Source of the DNA: Microlunatus speluncae
GTDB lineage: Bacteria; Actinomycetota; Actinomycetes; Propionibacteriales; Propionibacteriaceae
Direction of reading: 5' to 3'
DNA length: 64,000 bases
Assembly: GCF_009299835.1 (NCBI RefSeq)
Contig: NZ_VKCZ01000001.1
Span: 372,001 to 436,000, forward strand
This document shows positions 9,105 through 17,064 of the stretch, piece by piece; within the stretch, counting starts at the first letter, position 1; every line of letters begins with the position of its first letter. Made by a program: the position numbers and the translations under genes. The notes below the pieces were generated by a model. That model was not told the DNA's origin. It saw nothing but the letters and a program-made list of their open reading frames with translations, and did not search any database.

Positions 9105-9380
9105 TCAGGCGCTGGCGGCCTTCTTCAGCCGGGTGCCGGGACGGAGACGGGCTGCCTTGCTGGCCGGGATCTCGATCGCCTCGCCGGTCTGCGGGTTACG
9201 GCCCTGACGGGCGGCCCGGTCGACGACGTCGAGGGTGAACACACCCGGCCACTTCACCTCGTCGCCGGAGGACGCGGCCTTCTCCAGGGTCCCCGCCAGG
9301 GCATCCAGCACCCGATCGACGGAGTCCTTGGTCAGCTCGGTCTCCTTGGCGATCGCCGTGGTGAGTTCGGCTCGGTTCAC
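9105..9380 (-). CDS. hup: HU family DNA-binding protein
   Basis: A 91-residue nucleoid protein with the full HU/IHF fold. The N-terminal helices are NRAELTTAIAKETELTKDSVDRVLDALAGTL; the beta-arm carries GRNPQTGEAIEIPA; the end is basic (LRPGTRLKKAASA). HU bends and compacts DNA as a dimer. It lacks the long Lys/Ala-rich tail of mycobacterial and streptomycete HupB/HupS. GTG 9380 is chosen because GAAGGAG lies about 5 nt upstream. The longer frame from 9404 starts upstream of that site, so it is less likely. Confidence 0.9.
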   Translation of the reverse strand: MNRAELTTAIAKETELTKDSVDRVLDALAGTLEKAASSGDEVKWPGVFTLDVVDRAARQGRNPQTGEAIEIPASKAARLRPGTRLKKAASA

Positions 9381-9471
9381 GCTTGCTCCTTCGATTGAAT
9401 TCATGCACGTTTGACCAGGGATGGCCTCGCGGCTCCCCGGCGGCGGTCAGCATACCCGCCGGGCCTAAGGC

Positions 9472-10725
9472 TCAGAACTGGAAGGCCGACATCGGCCGCC
9501 GCCCGATCAGCAACAGGACCAGCGCCAGGCCGGTGGTGCCGACCATCACGGCCGCCATCGGGACCGCCGTTCCGTTGGCCAGCGCACCGACCAGCGGGGC
9601 CGCCAGACCGCCGACCAGGAACTGCGCCGAGCCCAGCAGCGCGGCGGCGGCGCCGGCCGCCTCACCGTGCCGGCTGAGCGCGATCGCCGGCGCGTTGGGG
9701 AACGACAGACCGGCCGAGGCGATCACGAACCAGAGCGGGATCACCAGGCCGAGCAGCCCGCCGGTCTGGGTCAGCGCCAAGGTCAGGGTGACCAGGCTGG
9801 CGACCACCGCGAGGGTGATGCCGCCGCGGAGCACCCGGACCGGTCCGAAGCGCCGGACCAGGATCGGATTCAGTTGCGACATTCCGATCAGGCCGGCGGC
9901 GATGATGCCGAAGACCAGGCCGTACTGCTGCGGGCTGAGGCCGTGCAGCTCCTGCATCACGAACGGCGACCCGGAGATGTAGGCGAACATCGTCGCGAAC
10001 ATCAGCCCGGCGATGCCGACCATGATCACGAACAGCCCGTCACTGAGCAGGAAGCGGTACGAGGCCAGGGAGCGGCCAATCTTGGCCGGCAGCCGGCGCT
10101 CCGGCGGCAGCGTCTCCGGCAGGGCGACCGCCGCCAGCACGACCAACCCGACGGCCGCGATGGCGAGCACGACGAAGATGCCGCGCCACGAGGTCAGCTG
10201 CAGCAGCCCACCGCCGAGCGACGGGGCCAGGATCGGCGCGATGCCCATCACCAGCACCAGCCGGGACAGCAGCTGGGCCGCCTTGAGGCCGGTGAACAGG
10301 TCCCGCACCATCGCCATCGCGACGACCGAGACGGCGGCGCCGGCCAGCCCTTGCACGGTCCGGGTGACGGCGAGCAGCTCGACCGAGGGAGCGAGGGCGC
10401 AGAGCACGGACATCAGGCCGTGGCCGAGCAGGCCGATCAGCAGCGGCCGGCGCCGGCCGACCGCGTCCGACAGTGGGCCGATGATCAATTGGCCGAGCCC
10501 GATCCCGGCCAGCACCCCGGTCAGGGTCAACTGCGCCTGGGCATCGGTCGCGCGCAGGTCCTCGGTCAGGGCCGGCAACGCCGGCAGATAGGTGTCGATG
10601 GTGAGCGGTCCGAGCGCGCTGAGCGCGCCCAGGACCAGGACCAGTCGGAGGTAGGCACTCCCGACGAAACGGTCGGCCAGCGAAGCCGGTGCGGCCTCCG
10701 TGACCTGGTCGGGCACAGTGGTCAT
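9472..10725 (-). CDS. Bcr/CflA family multidrug efflux MFS transporter
   Basis: A 417-residue inner-membrane transporter with about 12 hydrophobic segments. Family marks are LSALGPLTIDTYLPALPAL in TM1 and GQLIIGPLSDAVGRRRPLL for motif A in the loop after TM2, with VQGLAGAAVSVVAMAMVRD in TM4. Bcr/CflA proteins are drug/H+ antiporters, typically for bicyclomycin, chloramphenicol-type or sulfonamide drugs; the substrate here is unknown. ATG 10725 has GAGGA about 5 nt upstream. A longer frame to 10980 would run through the promoter region of the divergent zinc-ribbon gene. Confidence 0.87.
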   Translation of the reverse strand: MTTVPDQVTEAAPASLADRFVGSAYLRLVLVLGALSALGPLTIDTYLPALPALTEDLRATDAQAQLTLTGVLAGIGLGQLIIGPLSDAVGRRRPLLIGLLGHGLMSVLCALAPSVELLAVTRTVQGLAGAAVSVVAMAMVRDLFTGLKAAQLLSRLVLVMGIAPILAPSLGGGLLQLTSWRGIFVVLAIAAVGLVVLAAVALPETLPPERRLPAKIGRSLASYRFLLSDGLFVIMVGIAGLMFATMFAYISGSPFVMQELHGLSPQQYGLVFGIIAAGLIGMSQLNPILVRRFGPVRVLRGGITLAVVASLVTLTLALTQTGGLLGLVIPLWFVIASAGLSFPNAPAIALSRHGEAAGAAAALLGSAQFLVGGLAAPLVGALANGTAVPMAAVMVGTTGLALVLLLIGRRPMSAFQF

Positions 10726-10891
10726 GCGGGATCCTCGAAGGTCGGGCTGCGATCGTGCGCGCCACAGCGCTGTCGGCGACGATCGAGGGAGCGGGCGTAC
10801 AACCGGACCGAACTTCCGAGTGGGCCGATTCATTCCCGATCCGGTTGAGTAGGCTCGCTCGCACAAGTTCCATGGCGCACGGAGGGAGAAC

Positions 10892-11638
10892 ATCATCAAA
10901 GCCGATAAGGGTGCCCAACTGCGCCTGCTGTCCCTGCAACAGCTGGACAGCGCGCTGGCGCAGCTGCTGCACCGCCGCAAGACCCTGCCCGAGCATGATC
11001 AACTGGCGGCGGCCGAACGGGACCGGGACGAGGTCGAGGCGGCCCTGATCGAGGCCGAGACCGAGGTCAGTGATCTCAGCACGGACCAGGTGAAGGCCGA
11101 AGCCGACCTGGAGCCGGTACGCCAGCGACTGGCCCGTGACCAGGAGCGGATCGCCGACGGGACGGTCGCCGACCCCCGCCAATTGGAGTCGTTGATCGCC
11201 GAGGTCGATCACCTGCAGAAGCGGATCTCCGACCTGGAGGATTCCGAGCTGGAGATCATGGAGAAGCTCGAGACCGCGACGGCCCGAGCCAACGAGCTGA
11301 CCGGCAAGGCCGATCAGTCCCGGGCCGAGGTCAAGCGGCTGACCGGTGAACGCGACGCCAAGGTGACCGCGATCAACTCCGAGGCCGCGGAACGCAAGAC
11401 CGAGCGGTCGACGCTGCAGCCCGATCTGCCGGCCGACCTGATCACGCTGTACGAGCGGATCCGGGGTGGGCACGGCGGTGTCGGTGCGGCCGAACTGCGG
11501 AACCGTCGCTGCACCGGCTGTCAGTTGGAGATCAACGCCGCCGAGCTGCGCGAGTTCGCCGCCGCCCCCGCGGACGAGGTGCTCCGCTGTGAGGAGTGCA
11601 GCCGGATCCTGGTCCGGACCGAGCACTCGGGTCTGTAG
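10892..11638 (+). CDS. C4-type zinc-ribbon coiled-coil protein, apparently starting at ATC
   Basis: About 248 residues: a long coiled coil (residues about 10-170, many Glu/Lys/Leu heptads) and a C-terminal zinc ribbon with CTGC and CEEC knuckles (RCTGCQLEINAAEL, then VLRCEECSRIL). This is the CT398-like family; the mycobacterial homologue beside the RNase H-like gene starts MKAE from memory. Here the homologous N-terminus (KADKGAQLRLLSLQQLD) is preceded only by ATC ATC (10892-10897). GGAGGG sits 5 nt upstream of the first ATC, and TAGGCT at 10850-10855 is a plausible -10. No ATG, GTG or TTG exists in frame until GTG 11090, which would remove 66 conserved-looking residues. A non-canonical start or a damaged start codon are the alternatives. 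Confidence 0.75.
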   Translation: MIKADKGAQLRLLSLQQLDSALAQLLHRRKTLPEHDQLAAAERDRDEVEAALIEAETEVSDLSTDQVKAEADLEPVRQRLARDQERIADGTVADPRQLESLIAEVDHLQKRISDLEDSELEIMEKLETATARANELTGKADQSRAEVKRLTGERDAKVTAINSEAAERKTERSTLQPDLPADLITLYERIRGGHGGVGAAELRNRRCTGCQLEINAAELREFAAAPADEVLRCEECSRILVRTEHSGL

Positions 11639-11654
11639 CCTCCCTGCCGGCTGC

Positions 11655-12302
11655 TCAGCGGATCAGCAGCATGACGCCGATCAGGACACCGGGGAAGTAG
11701 TGGAAGGCCGGCAGGGTGTCGCCGGTGATCAGCAGGTGGGCCAGCGTCGCCGTGCACAGGGCGATGGCGGTCCAGCAGGCCCAGGCGGGAATGACGCCGG
11801 TCAGCAGCAGTGAGCCGGCCAGTGCGGCGAGACCGAGACAGCCGAGCAGGATGTAGACCTTGAACTGGGCGTAGCCCCAGCCGGCGAGCGGCTCGTAGTA
11901 GGTCGGCATCGTGCCGGTCCGGTCCAGCTCCTCGGCGGCACCGATGGTGAACGTGGCGCGGAACGCGGAGAAGGCCAGCCAGAGCAGGGCGGCCAGCAGC
12001 ATCGAGGTGAGGGCGATCCGGGACAGCAGGCGCTCATCCAGGTGCTCCTGGACGGCCGTCACCATCGTGGTCGCGAACACCAACGGCAGGATCGCCGCGC
12101 CCATCAGGAAGTTGGCCCGACGCCAGGCCACCGGGTTGTCCGCCACGGCCCGCAGGTGCTCCCGGACCGGCAGGGTGAAGATGTCGATGCTTCCCTTGGC
12201 ACCCAGAATCGGCTGCACTGCTCCGACCGCGAAGACGGCGAACGCCAGGACGAGCAGCGCACCGGCCAGTCGATACTGGGTCGGATCACTCAACACGGCC
12301 AC
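11655..12302 (-). CDS. Hypothetical integral membrane protein
   Basis: A 215-residue protein with about six hydrophobic segments (LAGALLVLAFAVFAVGAV, ANFLMGAAILPLVFATTMV, IALTSMLLAALLWLAF, FKVYILLGCLGLAALAG and two near the C-terminus). I do not recognise the family. GTG 12302 is preferred because GAGGGGG lies 5-6 nt upstream; the longer frame from GTG 12332 reads through that site. It converges with the zinc-ribbon gene with a 16-bp gap and has the inverted-repeat element at 12409-12575 upstream. Confidence 0.6.
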   Translation of the reverse strand: MAVLSDPTQYRLAGALLVLAFAVFAVGAVQPILGAKGSIDIFTLPVREHLRAVADNPVAWRRANFLMGAAILPLVFATTMVTAVQEHLDERLLSRIALTSMLLAALLWLAFSAFRATFTIGAAEELDRTGTMPTYYEPLAGWGYAQFKVYILLGCLGLAALAGSLLLTGVIPAWACWTAIALCTATLAHLLITGDTLPAFHYFPGVLIGVMLLIR

Positions 12303-12408
12303 GGCATCCCCCTCGCTAGAAGCGCTGATCACCCAGTCTTCCGGGCCGCGAACGCCGATGGAACCCTTCCAGCGGACCGCCGGCTGGAGATCCTCCTCCG
12401 GTTCGGCA

Positions 12409-12575
12409 CTAGTGCCCTGCGCCCGAAGTTCGCTACATAATTCAGCGCGCTGAAGCGGCGATCTGCCGCGTTCTCCTCCGTCGCGGTACGACCCGGTAAC
12501 ACTCCATCGTCGGCCTTGCAGCTCACCACTTCATCCCACTGACTTATGCACCGAACTTCGGGCGCAGGGCACTAG
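12409..12575. repeat. MITE-like element with 24-bp perfect terminal inverted repeats
   Basis: Left arm 12409-12432 and right arm 12552-12575 are perfect reverse complements (CTAGTGCCCTGCGCCCGAAG continuing TTCG). The match goes on imperfectly inward for about 11 more bases. The arms flank roughly 119 bp with no coding potential. CTAG stands at both outer ends and could be a target duplication or part of the repeat. The size and structure fit a non-autonomous inverted-repeat element. Its right tip overlaps the -10 box TAGGCT (12573-12578) of the downstream ribonuclease gene. Confidence 0.7.
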
Positions 12576-12585
12576 GCTCCGGGCT

Positions 12586-14013
12586 ATGCCGGCACGCAAG
12601 GTAGCCCTGTCCGAACAGGTCCAGGTCGAGGTGGCCGACGGGCTGACCGCTCTGCGGGCCGAGTTGCAGGTCCCCGACGAGTTCCCGGCCGACGTGGTCG
12701 CCGCGGCCGAGGCCGCCGCCCGGGCGATACCGCTGCCCGAGCTGGACCGGACCGACCTGGAGTTGATCACCATCGACCCGGAGGGTTCGCGGGATCTCGA
12801 TCAGGCCCTGCACCTGGCGCCGGACGGGGACGGCTTCGTGGTCTCGTACGCGATCGCCGATGTCGGGGCGTTCGTCGAGCCGGGCGGGCCGATCGATCTC
12901 GAGGCACAGCGGCGGGGCCAGACCCTGTATGCGCCGGACCGGCGGACGCCGTTGCATCCGCCGGCGCTGAGCGAGGGCGCGGCCAGCCTGCTGCCGGATC
13001 AGGTGCGACCGGCGGTGCTGTGGACGATCCGGCTCGACGCGGCGGGGAAGCAGGCCGACGTCACGGTGCAGCGGGCCCGGGTCCGCAGCCGGGAGCAGCT
13101 GACGTATGTGCAGGCGCAGGCCGAGATCGACGGCGGGTCGGCGCGGCCGTCGCTGGAACTGCTGCGCACCGTCGGCCGGTTGCGTGAGCAGCAGGAACGC
13201 GACCGCGGCGGGGTGAGCCTGCCGATCCCGGAACAGGTGACCGCCGTCGATGATCATCAGTGGTCGCTGGAGTTCCGGTCGCCGCTGCCGGTCGAGGGCT
13301 GGAACGCCCAGATCTCCCTGCTCACAGGGATGGCGGCGGCGCGGATCATGCTGGACGGAAAGATCGGCATCCTGCGCACCCTGCCGCCGGCCGAGGACGC
13401 GTCGCTGCACCGGCTGCGCCGGATCGCCAAGGCGCTGCGGATCCCGTGGCCGGACGACCTCGGCTACCCCGATTTCGTCCGCACGCTGGACCCGGCGCAG
13501 GGCCCGCACGCGGCGATGCTGGCCGCCTGCACGTCGCTGTTCCGCGGCGCCGGCTACGCCTCCTTCGCCGGCGCCGCGCCGGAGCAGCCGGTGCATGCCG
13601 CGCTGGCCACCGAATACGCCCACACCACCGCTCCGCTGCGCCGGCTGGTGGACCGCTACGTCGGTGAGATCTGCCTGGCGCTGACCGCCGGCGAGCCGGT
13701 CCCGGACTGGATCACCACCGCCCTGCCGGAGCTGCCGGCGACCATGCAGGCCTCGGAGCAGAAGGCCAAGCGGTACGAGCGCGAAGTGGTCAACCTGGTC
13801 GAGCTGGCCCTGCTCCGGACCAAGGACGGAATGATCTTCGACGCGATGATCACCGAGGTGGACCGGAAGAAGGGTCGCGGCGAGGTCGTGATCGCCGACC
13901 CGGCCGTCGAGGCCGCGGTGCTCGGTGACGGGCTGCGGCTCGGCGAGGAGCTCAAGGTCCGTCTGGTCCAGGCCGAGCTCGATCGCGGAACCGTGGCCTT
14001 CGAGCCGGCCTGA
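12586..14013 (+). CDS. RNB domain ribonuclease (RNase II family)
   Basis: A 475-residue 3'-5' exoribonuclease-type protein. The RNB core starts near residue 50 (DRTDLELITIDPEGSRDLDQAL). Its Asp cluster matches the metal-binding catalytic acids of RNase II/R (IDPEGSRDLDQAL, then YAIADVGAFVEPGG). HTTAPLRRLVDRY near residue 350 is a conserved RNB signature. It is short compared with RNase R and appears to lack full N-terminal cold-shock domains; a small C-terminal beta domain may remain. Start ATG 12586 follows TAGGCT with a 7-nt spacer, so the mRNA is predicted to be leaderless. The promoter abuts the MITE-like repeat. Confidence 0.85.
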   Translation: MPARKVALSEQVQVEVADGLTALRAELQVPDEFPADVVAAAEAAARAIPLPELDRTDLELITIDPEGSRDLDQALHLAPDGDGFVVSYAIADVGAFVEPGGPIDLEAQRRGQTLYAPDRRTPLHPPALSEGAASLLPDQVRPAVLWTIRLDAAGKQADVTVQRARVRSREQLTYVQAQAEIDGGSARPSLELLRTVGRLREQQERDRGGVSLPIPEQVTAVDDHQWSLEFRSPLPVEGWNAQISLLTGMAAARIMLDGKIGILRTLPPAEDASLHRLRRIAKALRIPWPDDLGYPDFVRTLDPAQGPHAAMLAACTSLFRGAGYASFAGAAPEQPVHAALATEYAHTTAPLRRLVDRYVGEICLALTAGEPVPDWITTALPELPATMQASEQKAKRYEREVVNLVELALLRTKDGMIFDAMITEVDRKKGRGEVVIADPAVEAAVLGDGLRLGEELKVRLVQAELDRGTVAFEPA

Positions 14014-14318
14014 GAGATCCTCGAGTCACTGTGAGGGCTGATTCTTAGCCGTGGCGGCGGTTTCAGTTGGGCGGGTGTGCTTCAATCTTTCGTAAGTTGC
14101 CGTTTGGGGGAGGTTTGATCGACGACCCGTTTCGGGTCAGTCGGTCTTGTCGGGACAACGCAACCGGTCGCGACGGGGGACGGCCGAGAGGGCCGACCCG
14201 TCCCACATGGCTGGTCGGCCCTCGCCTGACCGGTTGCCACAGAGCCACGACAACGGGGAATCTTCAGCCGGGAGTAACCGGCTCGGATTTCCCCAATCCC
14301 CGTTACCCAGTCCCGTCC
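14014..14318. other. Gene-free, densely structured intergenic region
   Basis: There is no convincing ORF in these 305 bp between the convergent ribonuclease and epimerase genes. There are several nested hairpins. GACCCGTTTCGGGTC lies near 14124-14138. A 10-bp closing stem GCAACCGGTC (14160-14169) / GACCGGTTGC (14228-14237) encloses two G/C-rich sub-stems, like a three-way junction. Near 14255-14305, GGGGAATC pairs with GATTTCCCC around AGCCGG/CCGGCT. It could be paired terminators or an unrecognised structured RNA. Confidence 0.5.
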
Positions 14319-15176
14319 TCAGACCGTCGCCTCGACATGGTCGCGCCAGGAGTGCTCCGGCTGGTAGCCCAGAACCTCCCGGGCCCGGTCGATCGCCAGC
14401 AGCGTCTCGTACTCGCCGATCTCGCGGGTCAGCTCCGTCCCGGGAAAGACCTCGGCGAGCAGTTCGGCGGACGGGCGGTTCATGCAGGTGTCGGCGGCGG
14501 CGATGACGAAGCTGTGACTGCCGGCGACCCTGTCGGCGGGCGCGGTCAGCCCGGCCCGGCAGGACGCGGCGACGTCGCGTTCGTCGACGTAGCCCCAGAC
14601 GTTCCAGCGGCGCAGTTGCGGATCATTCCAGAACGACGGGAAGCGCTGATAGTCGGCGACGGTCATGATGTTGGAGAACCGCAGGCCGATGAACGGGATG
14701 CCGGACCACTGGGCCAGGTGCTCGGCGATGGTCTCCGACGCCACCTTGGACAGCGCGTACGTCGAGGTCGGCAGGGGATAGTGGTCCTCGTCCACCGGGG
14801 CATAGCGCGGCGGCGTCTCGAACGGCAGCCCGAGCGTCGTCTCGCTGGAAGCCCAGACGACTCGGCCCAGGCCGAGCTCGGCGGCGGCCTGGAACACGTT
14901 GAAGTTCATCGTGATGTTGCTGTTGAACGTCACCGCCGGGGTCGCGATCCCCGGTGCCGGGATGTTGGCCAGGTGCACCACGGCCGCGGCCCCGGCCAGC
15001 ACCTCGACCGCTTGCCCGTAGTCGGTCAGGTCAGCCTGCAGGACCCCGGCCCGGCGCTGGTCCGGCGTGACCGTGAGATCGGTGGCCCGCACGTCATAGC
15101 CGTGCTCGCGAAGATCGGCGACCACCGCCCGCCCGGCCTTCCCGGTTGCTCCGGTGACACAGATCAGTTCAGCCAT
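14319..15176 (-). CDS. NAD-dependent epimerase/dehydratase family protein
   Basis: A 285-residue extended SDR. The N-terminal nucleotide-binding motif is VTGATGKAGRAVV. The catalytic-region motif YALSK (YxxxK) lies near residue 145 in LPTSTYALSKVASE, with an upstream SSE (WASSETTLG) supplying the Ser. The C-terminal substrate domain ends with a reductase-like segment (LGYQPEHSWRDHVEA). The substrate is probably a nucleotide sugar or a polyol/uronate derivative, but it cannot be assigned. ATG 15176 is preceded by GAGGGGGGAA, a strong ribosome binding site, so the longer frame to 15254 is not needed. The gene is monocistronic. Confidence 0.8.
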   Translation of the reverse strand: MAELICVTGATGKAGRAVVADLREHGYDVRATDLTVTPDQRRAGVLQADLTDYGQAVEVLAGAAAVVHLANIPAPGIATPAVTFNSNITMNFNVFQAAAELGLGRVVWASSETTLGLPFETPPRYAPVDEDHYPLPTSTYALSKVASETIAEHLAQWSGIPFIGLRFSNIMTVADYQRFPSFWNDPQLRRWNVWGYVDERDVAASCRAGLTAPADRVAGSHSFVIAAADTCMNRPSAELLAEVFPGTELTREIGEYETLLAIDRAREVLGYQPEHSWRDHVEATV

Positions 15177-15311
15177 CGCGATTCCCCCCTCGTGCCTCGA
15201 TCTGCGAACCAGTAGATCCAGCGCGGACCTCAGACCAGCAGGACCTGAGCCCATCGGTCCTTCATGGCAAAGGTCTTGACTGCCGAAACCCCGCGGCCGT
15301 GAACAAAGAAG

Positions 15312-15334
15312 ACCCGGCGCCGGAGGCGCCGGGT
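15312..15334. terminator. Perfect G/C-rich hairpin terminator
   Basis: ACCCGGCGCC and GGCGCCGGGT form a perfect 10-bp stem around a GGA triloop, 38 bp beyond the stop of the NYN gene on the minus strand. The minus-strand downstream sequence contains CTTCTTTGTTC, a weak T-rich tract, which fits termination of the NYN transcript. Confidence 0.75.
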
Positions 15335-15372
15335 GGTATGGCCACAGAGTACACCCGTCGCAGTCGATAGCG

Positions 15373-16107
15373 CTACCACGGAGCGGGCTTGATGATCCGC
15401 GAGGCGACAGTGGAAGGGAGCTGATTCGAATACAGGTCAGCCGGCTCCAACCGGTACCACCAATGGTTCCCAGCCCCTTGATTCGGGGTCCCCGCGAGTC
15501 TCCCGGCCCGCACCCCTTTGGTCGGATTGATCAAGCCGACTGGAACCAGACCCCGGACGACTTCGACCGGGTACGCGAGATCGCTGTCGTTGCTGATGAC
15601 TACGGCCGCATCGACCGTCCCGGACAGGACATCGATCAACAAATGCGATGCAACGTTCACGTCACTGCCCTTCTCCTCGCGCTTGGCGACCGAGGCCATG
15701 AAGGTTGCGTCGGGCACGCTGCCGCCGGACACATCTTGAACCATGATGGGCCAGGCTGGTGGAACGAGCACCGGCTTGCCGTTCGGCCCCCTGATCGCCA
15801 GCGGGGCCGTCGCAACTCTGGAAACGTACGTGCCGTAGCTGATCCTTGTCACGGAGCCTGCATGAACCAGTGCTCTGAGATAGACGTCCTGCTCGCGATG
15901 GCCTTCCGGGTTACTGGCCCCGCTGATCCGGGCCGTGCAATAAGAGATGTTCTCGATCGTGAAGTCTGCCCACCGCGAGCGGCTGCGAATCAGAGCTTCG
16001 GACAATGCCCTCAGATCGAGCCACCGCCATCCAGGCGTGGATCGTCCGCAGATCCCGCGGGCACCGTAGTACAGGTTGTACCCGTCGATGTAGACGCCGA
16101 CTCGCAT
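15373..16107 (-). CDS. NYN domain protein (PIN-like nuclease fold), low GC
   Basis: A 244-residue protein with the NYN (LabA/DUF88-like) pattern: [14 protein letters not shown] at the N-terminus, [18 protein letters not shown] in the middle and [16 protein letters not shown] further on. The Asp residues in DGYN, KGSDVN and NDSD are the acidic metal-binding set expected of PIN-like ribonucleases. The base composition is visibly less G/C-rich than its neighbours, with more A/T third positions, which suggests horizontal acquisition. Start ATG 16107 follows TACGAT with a 7-nt spacer (leaderless). It lies beside tRNA-His, a common integration neighbourhood, although no integrase or att duplication is visible. 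Confidence 0.8.
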   Translation of the reverse strand: MRVGVYIDGYNLYYGARGICGRSTPGWRWLDLRALSEALIRSRSRWADFTIENISYCTARISGASNPEGHREQDVYLRALVHAGSVTRISYGTYVSRVATAPLAIRGPNGKPVLVPPAWPIMVQDVSGGSVPDATFMASVAKREEKGSDVNVASHLLIDVLSGTVDAAVVISNDSDLAYPVEVVRGLVPVGLINPTKGVRAGRLAGTPNQGAGNHWWYRLEPADLYSNQLPSTVASRIIKPAPW

Positions 16108-16209
16108 GGTGCGAATCGTAGAGGCGAGGTCTGACGGTACATCCGAATACATCCAGGCAGAAGAAGGGCCGGGATCCCTTGTTATCCAAGGATCTCCGGC
16201 CCTCAATCT

Positions 16210-16286
16210 TGGGGTGAGTAACGGGACTCGAACCCGCGACATCCTGGACCACAACCAGGTGCTCTACCAGCTGAGCTATACCCACC
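16210..16286 (-). tRNA. tRNA-His (GTG)
   Basis: Read on the minus strand: acceptor GTGGGTA pairs with TACTCAC, the D-arm has AGCTCAGCTGGTAGAGC, the anticodon loop TTGTGGT has anticodon GTG, and the T-arm is CGGGTTCGAGTCCCG. The extra 5' G (16286) pairs with the C discriminator, which is typical of tRNA-His, and CCA is encoded. It lies 55 bp after orn on the same strand, an arrangement also found in mycobacteria as far as I recall. Confidence 0.95.
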
Positions 16287-16340
16287 ATGCGCGTTTAGCG
16301 GCAGCGTGAAGCATAGCGTCCGCTGCCGGGCTGGGCGAAA

Positions 16341-16982
16341 TCAGTTCTCGGTCGACGGGTCATCGGAATGGGGCCGGTGCCCGGTCAGCAGGCCCTGATG
16401 GCGCTCGGCGATCTGCCGCGCGGTCGCCGTGTCCGGGCCGGGCTGCGGCACGAAGACGGCCTCCCGGTAGTAGCGGAGCTCCTCGATCGACTCCTGGATG
16501 TCGGCCAGCGCGCGGTGATTGCCGGACTTGGCGGGCGACTGGTAATAGACCCGCGGATACCAGCGCCGGGCGAGTTCCTTGACCGAGGAGACGTCGACGT
16601 TGCGGTAGTGCACGTGGGCTTCCAGGGCGGGCATGTCCCGGGCCAGGAAGGCGCGGTCGGTGCCGATCGTGTTGCCGGCCAGCGGCGCCTTGCCGGCCTC
16701 GGGCACCTGGGAGCTGACGTACTCGAGCACGCGCTCCTCGGCCTGCGCCATGGTGAGGCCCTGATCCAGTTCCTCCAGCAGCCCGGAGTTCTGGTGCATC
16801 GCGCGGACGAAGTCGCTCATCTGCTCCAGCGCCTCGTCGCTCGGCTTGATCAACACGTCGACGCCGTCGCCGAGCACGTTGAGTTCGGCGTCGGTGACCA
16901 GCGCGGCCACCTCGATCAGGGCGTCCGCGCGCAGATCGAGGCCCGTCATCTCACAGTCAACCCACACCAACATCTCATTCAC
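16341..16982 (-). CDS. orn: Oligoribonuclease
   Basis: A 213-residue DEDDh 3'-5' exonuclease that degrades 2-5-nt RNA oligomers and pGpG. The motifs are all present: ExoI WVDCEMTGLD, ExoII around AGNTIGTDRAFLARDMP, and ExoIII NHRALADIQESI with the catalytic His and Asp. Length fits bacterial Orn plus a short polar tail. GTG 16982 is preferred over ATG 16973 because TAGAGT stands exactly 7 nt upstream, so a leaderless message would begin at this GTG. It probably reads on into tRNA-His. Confidence 0.95.
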   Translation of the reverse strand: MNEMLVWVDCEMTGLDLRADALIEVAALVTDAELNVLGDGVDVLIKPSDEALEQMSDFVRAMHQNSGLLEELDQGLTMAQAEERVLEYVSSQVPEAGKAPLAGNTIGTDRAFLARDMPALEAHVHYRNVDVSSVKELARRWYPRVYYQSPAKSGNHRALADIQESIEELRYYREAVFVPQPGPDTATARQIAERHQGLLTGHRPHSDDPSTEN

Positions 16983-17064
16983 CGGCCACACTCTACGGAC
17001 CACGGCGCCAGAACTCGGCCGGAACGGGCTCCGGGCCTGTCGTCGGGTCGCCTCCGGGCCGGCC

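Noticed and set aside
10872..11048. ATG at 10872 as the start of the zinc-ribbon gene
   Set aside because: It is out of frame with the conserved protein, overlaps the Shine-Dalgarno, and its product is a Cys/Trp/Arg-rich shadow translation.
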